NCBI GenBank assembly: GCA_932294295.1 | Contig: OW028581.1 | Span: 16,761,662-16,825,661, forward strand | Source of the DNA: Alitta virens | Taxonomy: Eukaryota; Annelida; Polychaeta; Phyllodocida; Nereididae | DNA: 64,000 nt | Direction: 5' to 3' | In this document: piece by piece, positions 40,201 to 47,829 of the stretch | How positions within the stretch are numbered: position 1 is the stretch's first letter | How the letters are laid out: every line of letters begins with the position of its first letter | Made by a program: the position numbers and the translations under genes | The notes under the pieces: model-generated | What the model was told of the DNA's origin: nothing | Database searches by the model: none | Seen by the model: the letters and a program-made list of their open reading frames with translations, nothing else

Positions 40201-41793
40201 TCTTCTCATCAATTTGCAAAGTCAGGTTGACGTATGATCGAACATTTAGGAGAACTTTCAAAGTCACTTACGCAATGCCATCATATTACTCAGCTTTCAA
40301 ACACTGATTGAAAGAATGATCCCATGAAAATGGTGGCCATCTTGAATTTTTAAAAGCACCTTAAATATTACATACTCACCCAATCAAATGACCTGCATGC
40401 CAAATTTATAAATCATATGACGATATTTAAAGTGTCTGAGGCCAAGCACACCATCTCATGGAATATTGTGGTAGCCATCTTAGAATTTTTGGCTGCCATG
40501 TTGGAATTTCTTGCCCACAGGCCTAAGTTTTCTTAGAATTGGCTGAAGTATATTTGTGCCACATTTTATAATTATAGCATCATTTGCACTCTACACACAT
40601 TTATCATTCAGCTCATCAAATCCTCTTATAATTTCAGAAAAATTCAGCGGAAGTTAAACTGCATTGCCCATCATATCAGACATTGCAAAGACGAGTTTCT
40701 CATTGAGAACGCAGATATAATCGTTAATTCTACTCGGCTGACTGCTGTACAGTTTGGCTGTGACGTCACTTACATGGGAGAACCCCTTGTAACTAACCCA
40801 AACATGATTGAAACATGGGACGATTTAAGAGTCCCGCCTTCTGCTAGACGCCACAGCACGGCACCACCAGTCGTCACCAAGCCAACTAGTGGATTAGACC
40901 CGAACTACCAGTCAACTACGACTTATTACTACATTTATGAAGGGGGTGAAGATGACGGACAGTATGATCATGTTTATAGTGATAAAAATGAGGAAAAAAC
41001 TGAAAATAAACCTCCTGATAGTCGTTCAAGAAATGTACAAATATCTAGCGGAGAAATTAACCGCGAATACCCAGACACTTTTAATATGCCTGAGCATGAA
41101 CTACACAGACAAAATCAAAACAGTGATAGAGACACTGAAAGTGAAAGTAGACATAGTCACACAGACAATGGCATAAAAGAAAGAGAAAGTGAAAGTAGTG
41201 ACACTATAGATAGTATATCAAATGATGAGAATAGTCATAGCAAGGAAATTTCATTGACTGAAAATCTGGAAGAGGATACTAATATGCTGGAATCACGTGA
41301 TCATCAGCAACCAATCAAATCCAAGCCTGCCAGTAGTGGTAAGTAAATAGTATATAATATATAAAAAAATAATAATGATAAACATTATTTTCAATAGAAA
41401 GTTATATCAGACTTCCATAATGGAAATGGAAAAATCATAAAAGTGATAAAAGCCCTTTTTTCAATATTTTTCTTTACTTTTGATGAGTACTTCCATTTAA
41501 TTGGACCGCTAAACCAATTGATAATTATCATACTTACACATGAAAAACAGAAAATTGTCATGTCAAAGCAAACCGATCTGATTTCTCAACCTAAATGATA
41601 ACTGTCTTGCCAAACCAACTGATCACGATTTTCCTAATATATTAAATCAATCACTAATCCCTAAAAGATAAAGAAAAAAACACCACGTTTCTATACCAAA
41701 CTAATGGATCATTATGTTTTATTTTCAGGAGCGCCATCAAGCAAAGGGGTAGCAGTCTTCACTATAATTTATTTCCTATGGATATATTTATAG
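19194..41793 (+). CDS. Secreted/GPI-type six-cysteine repeat protein, splice form A (9 exons)
   Basis: Exons: 19194-19263, 35124-35244, 35557-35720, 36160-36244, 37876-38014, 38705-38909, 39900-40146, 40638-41338 and 41729-41793. All junctions are GT-AG and phases agree, giving 598 aa ending in TAG. I do not recognise the family. Residues 1-24 form a signal peptide. Three modules follow, each with six cysteines; modules 2 and 3 share the spacing C-x12-C-x10-C-x8-C-x7-C-x24-C. Between them is a Pro/Thr-rich linker with TTTTSPTTTSPTTT. After module 3 comes a Tyr-, Ser- and acid-rich stalk, then GAPSSKG plus a hydrophobic end (VAVFTIIYFLWIYL) with no tail. That suits a GPI-anchor signal. By inference it is a cell-surface ligand or receptor ectodomain. 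A DUF19-like or GFR-alpha-like helical Cys fold is possible but unproven. The splice model is mine and lacks transcript support. Confidence 0.75.
19315..19823. mobile_element. 509-bp element with long GC-rich terminal inverted repeats
   Basis: GGTACGTTATAAAACGCGG begins the left end, and its complement closes the right end. Beyond that the arms continue with TGGACCCGGTCCCGGACT on both sides, so the inverted repeats are about 40 bp. The interior has a G-run and no open frame. A target duplication is not clear. Confidence 0.75.
20183..20237 (+). repeat. Short tandem repeat GTTCTACAAGGT
   Basis: Four to five 12-bp units with one TTTTCTACAAGGT variant. Confidence 0.85.
20462..20528. repeat. Two micro-palindrome insertions with three target copies
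   Basis: GTCTTAT occurs at 20462-20468, 20486-20492 and 20522-20528. Between the first two is a near-palindrome CGTGGAT.GT.ATCCATG (plus one T). Between the last two is a 29-bp palindrome with arms CATGGAGTATTAT and ATAATACCTCCATG, one base unpaired. Two insertions at the same target explain the three copies. Confidence 0.8.
21056..21275. repeat. Pentameric tandem repeat (TAGAA/TAGGA/TAGAG)
   Basis: About 220 bp of GAATA/GGATA/GAGTA pentamers. It creates open frames on the minus strand (repeating SILFY-type peptides) that are not genes. Confidence 0.95.
21909..22007. repeat. Cluster of GTATACCACAT inverted repeats
   Basis: ATGTGGTATAC or its complement appears about five times in alternating orientation (for example TGTATACCACATAG, CTATACCACATGG, CTATGTGGTATAC). 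The stretch can fold in several ways. No target duplication was found. Confidence 0.6.
24114..24434 (+). mobile_element. 321-bp MITE-like family, copy 2
   Basis: Same order of blocks as 1531-1852: TAGAGTCTTTTCACTGAGCA, AATACTGCTGCTATGATGCA, AAAGGGCGGGAACATTTTCA, CACCTGGTGGAAATATAAAG, GTGAAAATCCACTA. Inside intron 1. Confidence 0.7.
27458..27502. repeat. Perfect 20-bp-arm hairpin next to the minisatellite
   Basis: CATGGGTTGATGCAGTATAT (27458-27477), then TGGGG, then its exact complement (27483-27502). Pairing can extend about five more positions outward with wobble pairs in RNA. It lies 60 bp before the 39-bp array. It begins CATGG and ends CCATG like the micro-palindromes, but its flanks (GTTATAT/GTATGAT) match at only four of seven bases. 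Confidence 0.9.
27562..29865 (+). repeat. 39-bp minisatellite, about 59 copies
   Basis: The unit is TTAATATCAGTATACTCCCT, then TATACAGCTGGCGTTTCCC. Its length of 39 is 13 codons, so frames stay open for 750-811 codons on both strands. These are repeat artefacts: no start context, no splice signals and synonymous-looking frames everywhere. Main variants are GGCGTTTCC, GGTGTTTCC, AATGTTGCC, GGTGTTGCC and AATGCTTCC; the last is nearly always linked to CTTTATAC. A block of seven variant types recurs at units 18-24, 27-33 and 42-48, showing higher-order duplication. Confidence 0.95.
31973..32010. repeat. Micro-palindrome insertion with 8-bp target duplication
   Basis: GTTTCCAC at 31973-31980 and 32003-32010 flanks a 22-bp perfect palindrome with arms CATGGAGGTA/TACCTCCATG around AA. 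The direct repeat can be read as up to 11 bp, because the preceding ATG also matches. Confidence 0.8.
33970..34040 (-). repeat. SINE-like dispersed repeat, copy 7 (partial)
   Basis: TCTCAATGCATACGACC and GGGGAAGACGTAATGATGAG, then CTGATAAGTCAACACCAT. Another short tail is at 35376-35402. Confidence 0.55.
34679..34797. mobile_element. 119-bp MITE with 18-bp terminal inverted repeats
   Basis: CCCAGATAGCATTCCAAA starts the element and its exact complement ends it. The short interior has several CGTCG/ACATCG pieces that add secondary structure. It lies 330 bp before exon 2 of the six-cysteine gene. The target duplication is at most AA. Confidence 0.8.
35124..35244 (+). CDS. Exon 2: module 1, first half
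   Basis: Phase 1 in, phase 2 out. It encodes ANTETPQLCDMFKASHCLRR and on to NIELIC, i.e. cysteines 1-3 with spacing x7 and x22. The donor lies one codon after Cys3. Confidence 0.8.
35557..35720 (+). CDS. Exon 3: module 1, second half
   Basis: Phase 2 in, phase 1 out. It encodes HISICRDFVSDCPRSNKNAR and on to SYMAHFCENIDL, i.e. cysteines 4-6 with spacing x6 and x28. The region between Cys5 and Cys6 is basic and looks helical. Confidence 0.8.
36160..36244 (+). CDS. Exon 4: module 2, first half
   Basis: Phase 1 in, phase 2 out. It encodes DLCGDLEKRTLDIKACWKG, then IDPTAINC, i.e. C-x12-C-x10-C. As in the other modules the exon ends right after Cys3. Confidence 0.8.
36459..36587 (+). pseudogene. 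LINE reverse transcriptase C-terminal fragment
   Basis: The plus frame reads LRDPGILVIPRFNKIMYGKR then TFSYYGAHLWKF and stop. P....YGKR.FSY.GA.LWN is a well-known signature near the C-terminus of non-LTR retrotransposon reverse transcriptases. It lies in the intron after exon 4, contains a stop at the usual LWN site and lacks the catalytic core. It is a dead fragment. Confidence 0.65.
37125..37801. mobile_element. 677-bp pogo/Tc1-like MITE with TA target sites
   Basis: TA then CAGTGCAACCTG..TTA.GTGGTCA on the left, with the complement on the right (CTGACCACTTAACACAGGTT then GCACTG, followed by TA). CAGTN.AACCT termini and TA duplication are typical of pogo/Tigger relatives. There is no transposase frame. 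Inside the intron before exon 5, with further internal repeats of the GTGGTCAG type. Confidence 0.7.
37876..38014 (+). CDS. Exon 5: module 2, second half; last shared exon
   Basis: Phase 2 in, phase 0 out. It encodes SSLQKIFYCFEDARGACNDL and on to DKKCILTFQ, i.e. C-x7-C-x24-C. It ends in phase 0, and both cassette A (38705) and cassette B (44304) begin in phase 0. It is therefore the inferred branch point of alternative splicing. Confidence 0.8.
38107..38175 (+). repeat. tRNA-like SINE head
   Basis: ACCCAGTTGGCGAGGAG resembles an A box, and ATGGGTTTGATTCTAG resembles a B box about 45 bases on. The intervening stem AGAAGCTCCTCTGATTGCT does not make a normal anticodon arm, and the acceptor ends do not pair, so I call it a tRNA-derived repeat and not a tRNA gene. 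Confidence 0.5.
38432..38565. repeat. Three consecutive hairpins with TATATCCCTC/TAACTCCCTC core
   Basis: Arms: GTTAGT/ACTAAC; TTGTTGGTTATATC/GATATAACCAACAA (perfect 14 bp); TATTAGTTA/TAACTAATA (perfect 9 bp). Each left arm is followed by CCCTC or CTCCCTC. A partial fourth unit is at about 38328-38360 (TTAGTTAACTCCCTCCTGAG). In the intron before cassette A. Confidence 0.75.
38705..38909 (+). CDS. Cassette A exon A1: His/Ser/Thr-rich linker
   Basis: Phase 0 in, phase 1 out. It encodes GDVFKTPPDGTHPIRHGHGQ, a His-rich stretch, then SSTSTVTSSTTSLPESTTPP and an acidic end DDDEPLEETRFND. No cysteine. A likely O-glycosylated spacer. Confidence 0.7.
38969..39152 (-). mobile_element. tRNA-Gly-like SINE, copy 1
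   Basis: Flanked by TACTGGG (38962-38968 and 39153-39159). On the minus strand the head reads CTAGCTCAGAGGTAGCGC (A box), a CTTCCAA loop (TCC anticodon position) and GGTCCCGGGTTCCATTCCCG (B box). A body with GACAAAGG-type blocks and a (CCCACC)n tail follow. The flanking duplication indicates target-primed retrotransposition. Confidence 0.85.
39900..40146 (+). CDS. Cassette A exon A2: Thr-rich linker and module 3A first half
   Basis: Phase 1 in, phase 2 out. Repeated PTTTTSPTTTSP-type sequence, then STPCDNPIERIFKLQECDRY and on to KHGVC, giving C-x12-C-x10-C. Ends immediately after Cys3 like the other first-half exons. Confidence 0.8.
40638..41338 (+). CDS. Cassette A exon A3: module 3A second half and acidic stalk
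   Basis: Phase 2 in, phase 1 out. RKIQRKLNCIAHHIRHCKDE, FLIENADIIVNSTR and on to QFGC: C-x7-C-x24-C, with an N-S-T glycosylation site. Then GEPLV, YYYIYEGGEDDGQYDHVY and about 150 residues rich in Asp, Glu, Ser and Asn. Aligned with cassette B, the EN-A-VN segment, G-PLV and the Tyr/acid block are conserved. Confidence 0.8.
41729..41793 (+). CDS. Cassette A exon A4: hydrophobic C-terminus
   Basis: Phase 1 in. Encodes GAPSSKGVAVFTIIYFLWIY, L and stop. Small residues followed by a hydrophobic end with no cytoplasmic tail fits a GPI-attachment signal. A very short membrane anchor is the alternative. Confidence 0.75.
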
Positions 41794-42420
41794 ACTCGAT
41801 TAATTAGGCTATGCAATGTCCCTGTTCAGTTTTCATCTTCATCCAATGTCATGAAGCTTCGCGAAGCACCATTCCTAATCCATTGCATCACGAGAGAACT
41901 TTTATAATCGTGTATATTTGAAGCGCGGAAGAGAATTATTGTAACTTTAATCGCTCTTTTTTTCAATTTTTATTTTAATGAATGGTAATGCCATAAAGAT
42001 CATGGTCTCATTACTCTCATACAGATTTTTTTTATATTTTACAGTGAAGTTTACTGTACCAAACAATTTTCTTACTGAATACATTATACTGTAACTTTGG
42101 AATATTATTTTATGCAACCTATTTTTGGGGCTTGCCATACAATGTACAATTCATGTAATACAATTTTGTAAATGACATGTATTTTGTATCCGAAATGCAA
42201 ATATTTTCAATAATAAGTGGTCCATATTCCACCACGTTATTTTTTTAATTTTCAATCCAGACTTTATTGTTAATAAATATTTTGTAATTCAGCTGCCATA
42301 GAATGTATTAATACAGCATATGAATTTTTGTGCTTATGAAATATTTTCAAATGCAGTCTACCAGATTTGTACGCTATTTTGCCAAATTTGTACCTTGGAC
42401 AAGTAATATTGTTAAATAAC

Positions 42421-42426
42421 AATAAA
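42421..42426 (+). terminator. Poly(A) signal for form A
   Basis: AATAAA, 628 bases after the cassette A stop, followed by a T/G-rich stretch. An earlier AATAAA at about 42272 is another candidate. Confidence 0.5.
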
Positions 42427-42748
42427 GTTGAATATTAATTGTTGACATTTTTGGGAGTTTTTCATCACGTTTGATTCTTTTTTTTAACCCATTGAGTGGA
42501 CAAAATTTTCTTGTGAACCCAATTCTATGTCAGACTTAGATCTCCACTTTAATGGTGTTTATTTGTTTTAAAAATTTTCCTCAAAATTCGTGTTTTGAGT
42601 TCCTCAAAATAACAATAGAACCAACTTAACAGCTTCTATTTGATTTAGAAGTGTGCCAAATTAAAAAAAAAAGTAGTTGTGTGTATAATTACAGAAGCAA
42701 AATTAATGCTGGCCAGCCTGCACAGTTAATTGTCTTAAACTTAATTAA

Positions 42749-44189
42749 AGGTGCCCTATAATTCTATAATTAAGATGCATCCCAATCAACAAGTATCCCA
42801 AATCCTAGATTCAATAGTTTAGATCCCACAGAATAAGATTTATTCTGGTGGTATTCACAATTCAGATGTATTATTCTTACAAACGGCCCAGCCGTACGCT
42901 GGAATATTTATGAACCAGTGAGTGAGCAAAATTGTAGCTTCATGAGCTATTCACATGATCTGGGTGTGGTGGTGGTGGTGGATTGGGGCTTTACGTCCTG
43001 TATTTCTGCACCTGATGGGCTAATTAGGACAGGTAGGGACCATGGCAATGAGACGAAGGATGAAACAGCCATCCAACATAGGCTCGACTGGGAATTGAAC
43101 CCGGGACCTAGTGGTTGGAAGCCTAGCGCGCTACCACTGAGCTATAGGCCCCCACCTGATCTGGGTGTGACCTTTATTCAAATAGGTGGAACCGGCCGGC
43201 ATTGCACAATAATGTAATGATAAAATATGCAAATGGTATGTTTTATTACATTGAAGAGATGTCTATGAGTGTTATAATAGCTTTGCATATCACAATGAAT
43301 ATATGCAAGAGAAAAAGGATGCATAAGTACTGGAGATAACCTGCCTCCCCTAAAGTGGATTGTTGAGGGGGAAAATCCATAGTTTGTAAGGGGTTTGGGA
43401 GTTGTGACGCAGAAAAATATGTTGTGCATATAGATCTCATTGTACAGGAGAACTCAATTCCAAAGACCCTGACATTTGACAAAAGTAAACTTCTGGACAA
43501 GAAGGTGAAGGCACAATGGTGACCGGTAAAGTGTCTCAAATATTCAGAGAAACAACAGTTGTCACTAACGATACATTTTTAGAAACAATCATGCAATTAT
43601 ATAGATTTGTCAATCTAAATTATGTCTTGTGCCACACACCTACAATTTATCATCTATAAATATAATCAAATGTCATTTCAAAGAATTCAAATGTCATAAC
43701 CATTCACTCATCACACAACACCGGAACAAATCCTTTTTTTTTTAAAGGATTTTCTTTTTTACAATTTCCTAGTCATGACATCATGAGCACTACAGCTCAC
43801 CTTACAGAAATTAAGCAGCCTAGCCTGGGCAATGAACACCTGCTGTAACCAAGATAACATTATATTTTTGGAAACAATCATGCAGCTATAAGCATGATAA
43901 ACAGATTTCAATCATTTAAGGTCTAGTTGTTCGCCAGCTAAACATACAAAAATACATTAATATTTGTTAATATTAAACCAAATACCATAGAAATTAATAC
44001 AATGTTACTAATATATTACTCCAGAGATGTTTCTCCTGAAACAAATGATATTTTATGCAAATTTATGCAAATAAGCAAATTACTAACTGCCTGTACTTGC
44101 TTGCCTATAATGTTTGCCTAAGAGCCTGAACACTTTCACCAATCTAAAGATGGCTTATGTGCAAATAAAAAATCCCTTATAGGGCACCT
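42749..44189. mobile_element. 1.44-kb TTAA-flanked element carrying a nested SINE
   Basis: TTAA at 42745-42748 and 44190-44193. Terminal inverted repeats AGGTGCCCTATAA. Its first three bases resemble the element at 5612 (AGGTGCACTG). No transposase frame is visible. The SINE at 42969-43156 is inserted inside it, so it is the older of the two. It fills most of the space between cassettes A and B. Confidence 0.7.
42969..43156 (-). mobile_element. tRNA-Gly-like SINE, copy 2, with 13-bp target duplication
   Basis: TGATCTGGGTGTG at 42956-42968 and 43157-43169. The minus-strand head has TATAGCTCAGTGGTAGCGCG, the CTTCCAA loop and GGTCCCGGGTTCAATTCCC. The body is about 90% like copy 1 by eye and the tail is (CCA)n. 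The perfect 13-bp duplication suggests a relatively recent insertion. Confidence 0.9.
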
Positions 44190-44303
44190 TTAAACTCATT
44201 TAGACTTAGATTCACTTGTTTTTATAAAACCTTTAACACCTAATAATTATTGTGAAAAGTTGAATTATTGCAAATTGAGTTTAATTACTATATATTTTGC
44301 CAG

Positions 44304-45391
44304 ATCATCAAAACATGGAAATCGACGACAGTGTCATGCCAGACCCCTTCCGAGTCACCTCCAAAGAGACGAACGACCAGAAGGGTCCGGCACAAACATC
44401 GGAAAGACCGCCAAAAACAAGAAGACACTTTAGCACCACCAACTGTTAAATCACATACTAAGGCCCCACCTGGTGGAAAACAAAAGAAAAGAGGCAAAAA
44501 GAAACACAAGAAAGTTAAATCAACTACTGTTAAAAGATCAACTGACCTTTCATCTACCTCACTTCCACTAACGACAAAACTTGTTCTGGTCAAAAATAGA
44601 ACTGTCTCAATTCTCTTAAATGTAATAACTTCAGATCCAACTACAACTATAACTACCTCAACATCAAGAATCCACACACCTTCAGAAGCAACTAGGACAC
44701 CTAGTAAACCATCTACTTCAATAACTAAACCTTCAGTTACAAATTCTATATTGACAATTGTGCCACCACAATTACTGACAAGTCACAAATTTCCAGATGA
44801 AAATGAGATACCAACTGTCAACTCTGTAGTAACTCCTTTGTACGAAAGACCAACAACATTTGATGCTAGTGTCCTCTGGCAAATGTTGAGAGATGAATTC
44901 AGCCATATTGCGAGTTTAAAATCAAACACGGCTGGTATGCATCCGCTGATCGCCCACAAGTTCAAATTCAGTGAACAAACGACGACCGCCTTCTTCGCGC
45001 AGCATCCAGCTCTGATGTTTCATTTCTTACAAACAACCAAGCACCCTCTGGTGGAAGAACACTCACTTCCTCTTCCTGTGCAAGTCCCATTTCCGGTTCC
45101 TGTTGAGGTCACTGATCCCCCACCGAACTGGAGGGACAGGATCAAGCAGTATCACACAACACCAAGAACTGTAAAAGAAAACAAATCACCCATCTCTCAC
45201 AGAGTTAATAATTTCAGAAGCAAAGGAAATGACTATCACACCATTGCACCACCTAAACAGCAGTTCACCCCAAGGACAACGGAAAAGACCACCACTGAGA
45301 GAAGGGTCGCCTGCCAACCAAGTGTTTTGGAGAGAGTTGACAGAGTTTACGAATGTGGTCGACGAGTGCAGTATAGAAGGGGAATATGCAG
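44304..45391 (+). CDS. Cassette B exon B2: long basic Thr/Ser linker and module 3B first half
   Basis: 362 codons. It opens IIKTWKSTTVSCQTPSESPP, a very basic KRRTTRRVRHKHRKDRQKQE-type segment and a GKQKKRGKKKHKKVK patch, then Thr/Ser/Pro-rich sequence. The end is RVACQPSVLERVDRVYECGR and on to RGIC, C-x13-C-x10-C. The clusters of basic residues are unusual in a secreted linker and could be proteolytic or heparin-binding sites. Confidence 0.75.
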
Positions 45392-46889
45392 GTACAGTTG
45401 AATAATTAATTAATAAGCCATCTCCACCTTTTTTTAAGTTAGAAATAAAATTATAAAGAAATATGAACATTTATAGGAAACACAACATTCCGTTCGGGAA
45501 ATTTTTGACATTTAAATAAATAGCCTTTCCATACCATACCATAATTGGCCCTTACCACAAAATTTGAAATCAGACATCAGATTTTTTTATTCTTGGTTTC
45601 ACAGCCTTGCTACGCACTATACGTAGCTCATCATACATGGTAATATCTAAAAAGCAATTGATAAGGAAATGAAAATGAATTTGGATACTTACCACTGATT
45701 ACCTCCTTTTCAGGCAAATCCAGGTGAAAATGTACTGTGTGGAGGCCCAACTCAGAGACTGCCTTGATGACTTTTTGGCAGAGAATGCCCAGGTTGTCGT
45801 CAATGCTTCGCGTCCTATGGCTGAGAAACACCGATGTCCCGCCATTTTCCTTGGGCGCCCTCTTGTGTCTAGTGTGTACGACCCAAGCGCCACCAAACAG
45901 ACCACACAAAAAACTACCCGAAAACCTTATCCAATTGTGACTGAAGGTCCAAAAGTGGATAAAAATAAAACAGATCTTAAACATGCAAGTTACGAGACCA
46001 CACCAAAATTATCCGGTGTTTATTACGTTTACGACGAACATGATGTTAAATTGGATTATTTCTACGATGAGGATGAAGATGATCCGGAGCACCGTATTAT
46101 GCCAGAAGAAAAGACTAGTAGCTTTGAAATCAGTGTCAGTGCTGGAGGAATGGAAAAAGTGAATGATAAAAGAGACAAAAAACAAGAATCACCAACCGAG
46201 TCGTCAAATCTTATTAATGCCACAGACAGTTTGCATGTGGCAGTCACTGGTGCTTTAGATGATGACATTTTCTTCACCCATCATTCGGAGACACCAGATG
46301 GGGAAAGCAATGACATTAGCGCAGACAGTGTGAGCATTATCAGCAAAAACAATGAAACTTTGCAATCAGTGAGTGAGACACAGAGTGGCAAGAGAAATTC
46401 AGGTAATTGTATTAGTTAATATTTATTAAATAAATGAATAATTTTATATAGAATTGTCTCGAGTTAATGAATTAAAATAAAATATAGCCTTAATATAGTA
46501 CAGAATATGTTGTTTGGTTCCTGTGTAATGGGACAAACAAGCTATGCTTCTGATTTGTCACAATTTCCATACATAATATATAAATAATGTATTTCATTAT
46601 TACATGCAAACCTGGAATATTTGGTTTGTGCAACAGATTGTGCACCTACAATAATGTATTTAGAAGACGTCTGTATTGACAGAACAAGCAAAGTTCTGTC
46701 ACATAATATGCTATTTATAAACGACTGTGCAACTATATTTAATAAAATCTGTATATTAATAATACTTCCATTTTGTACATTTCAGGCCATAAAGAAACCC
46801 ACCTGACAATTGTGCTCCTCACAGTCATAGTTGTAGAAACTCTTATGATTTTTGTGGAAATTGCTGCTTTCTGCAAAGGCTGTCATTGA
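44304..46889 (+). CDS. Alternative 3' cassette B of the six-cysteine gene (form B, 819 aa with shared exons)
   Basis: Exons 44304-45391, 45714-46402 and 46786-46889. The first acceptor TTTTGCCAG|ATC opens in phase 0, matching the phase-0 end of exon 5 (38014), so exons 1-5 can splice here in place of cassette A. The cassette repeats A's plan: Thr/Ser-rich linker, module with C-x13-C-x10-C-x8-C-x7-C-x24-C split by a phase-2 intron after Cys3, Tyr/acid stalk, phase-1 intron and hydrophobic terminal exon. Alternatively B is a separate tandem paralogue with its own unseen 5' exons. I found no signal-peptide exon between 41.8 and 44.3 kb, which favours sharing. Function unknown; a surface ectodomain is inferred. 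Confidence 0.7.
45714..46402 (+). CDS. Cassette B exon B3: module 3B second half and acidic stalk
   Basis: RQIQVKMYCVEAQLRDCLDD, FLAENAQVVVNASR and on to KHRC; C-x7-C-x24-C with an N-A-S glycosylation site at the same place as in A3. Then G-PLV, YYVYDEHDVKLDYFYDEDED and a Ser/Glu/Asp-rich stalk. Confidence 0.8.
46786..46889 (+). CDS. Cassette B exon B4: hydrophobic C-terminus
   Basis: GHKETHLTIVLLTVIVVETL, MIFVEIAAF, CKGCH and stop. About 25 hydrophobic residues with two Glu, then a short Cys-containing tail. More like a transmembrane end with possible palmitoylation than cassette A's tail-less end. Confidence 0.7.
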
Positions 46890-47062
46890 AGGCCTGGACC
46901 ACATGCATCTATAAATATAATTTATTTCAAAATGCACTACTATGAACTTTATAAAATACCTGTAATGCAAAATTGACCTATCACTTATTTCGTGTTGCCT
47001 TGATACCTTCATTCATATGTTACTTTTTCTTAAAAAAATATTCCATTATTTCCTATGCATAG

Positions 47063-47068
47063 AATAAA
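47063..47068 (+). terminator. Poly(A) signal for form B
   Basis: AATAAA 174 bases after the cassette B stop. A second AATAAA lies at 47339. Confidence 0.45.
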
Positions 47069-47439
47069 ATTTTTGGTGGCCACTTCATTTTGTAGCTGAT
47101 GTTGCAAATTAAATCTGTACATAATATGTACTACGTATTCTTTAGATTCTATATTCCACTTTATTTTATTCTTATAAAAGCTTTGTCAAATTATTCAAAA
47201 TTTCTGAACTATCTAAAAGCTCTACCACGTTCAACCATATGAGGAATTAAAAATGAAAAGTATTTAAAAACCATGCTCAATGACAATTCAAGTTAATTGA
47301 AATTTACCACATATGGCATTTGGTGGCATGCTGTGAACAATAAACTGAAGAGGTGGCATACATGAGAAGGCATCCACTGTAATTCACTTGAGCAGTTGAC
47401 ATCTGACCATTGACATGATTTGGTAAATATTAGCCCGCG

Positions 47440-47829
47440 GTTATGACAGACATTATGGATAATATATTATGCATGTCTATCCAGACGGCATCTTTGGTCG
47501 TTTTCTTCCGTAAGGCGGCGCTACGATTCGGTGCGAAGCGCCGTCTTTCGGCATAAATTGCATCTTTGGTTAATTACGGTGTCAAACCATAGTGGCGCTG
47601 AGGTCACTTTTCTAGTGCGCCATCTTGCGAAAATTAAGAACACCGGGAAATATTTGCTGCGACAGTTGTACTTCCGGTGGACTGAAGCCATGTGTTGGCC
47701 CATGTGGTCCGGCATGTTGGTGAACTTTTGACGTTGCAGAAGTCTAGTAACCAAAATAAACTATTTAATGACTAAGAGGAGGTATGGAAATAGCTGATGC
47801 GTCCATGAACTCAGTGTGACAGCGCAAAT
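47440..47829 (+). promoter_or_regulatory. CpG-richer promoter region of POLR1F with YY1-like site
   Basis: Against an AT-rich background this stretch is enriched for CpG. It has a GCCATCTTG YY1-like core at 47619-47627 and an inverted repeat CGGCGCT...AGCGCCG near 47515-47545. There is no TATA box. Housekeeping genes such as Pol I subunits usually have such promoters. The exact transcription start is not determinable. Confidence 0.45.

Noticed and set aside
43087..43155. Possible tRNA-Gly(TCC) gene on the minus strand
   Set aside because: A and B boxes and the anticodon loop fit, but the acceptor ends do not pair. The sequence continues into a repeat body with a target duplication, so it is a SINE head. 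The copy at 39087-39152 is the same.
44268..44303. Start of a separate gene just before cassette B
   Set aside because: The frame there begins at TTG, not ATG, and runs through an evident polypyrimidine-CAG acceptor. No signal peptide is encoded.
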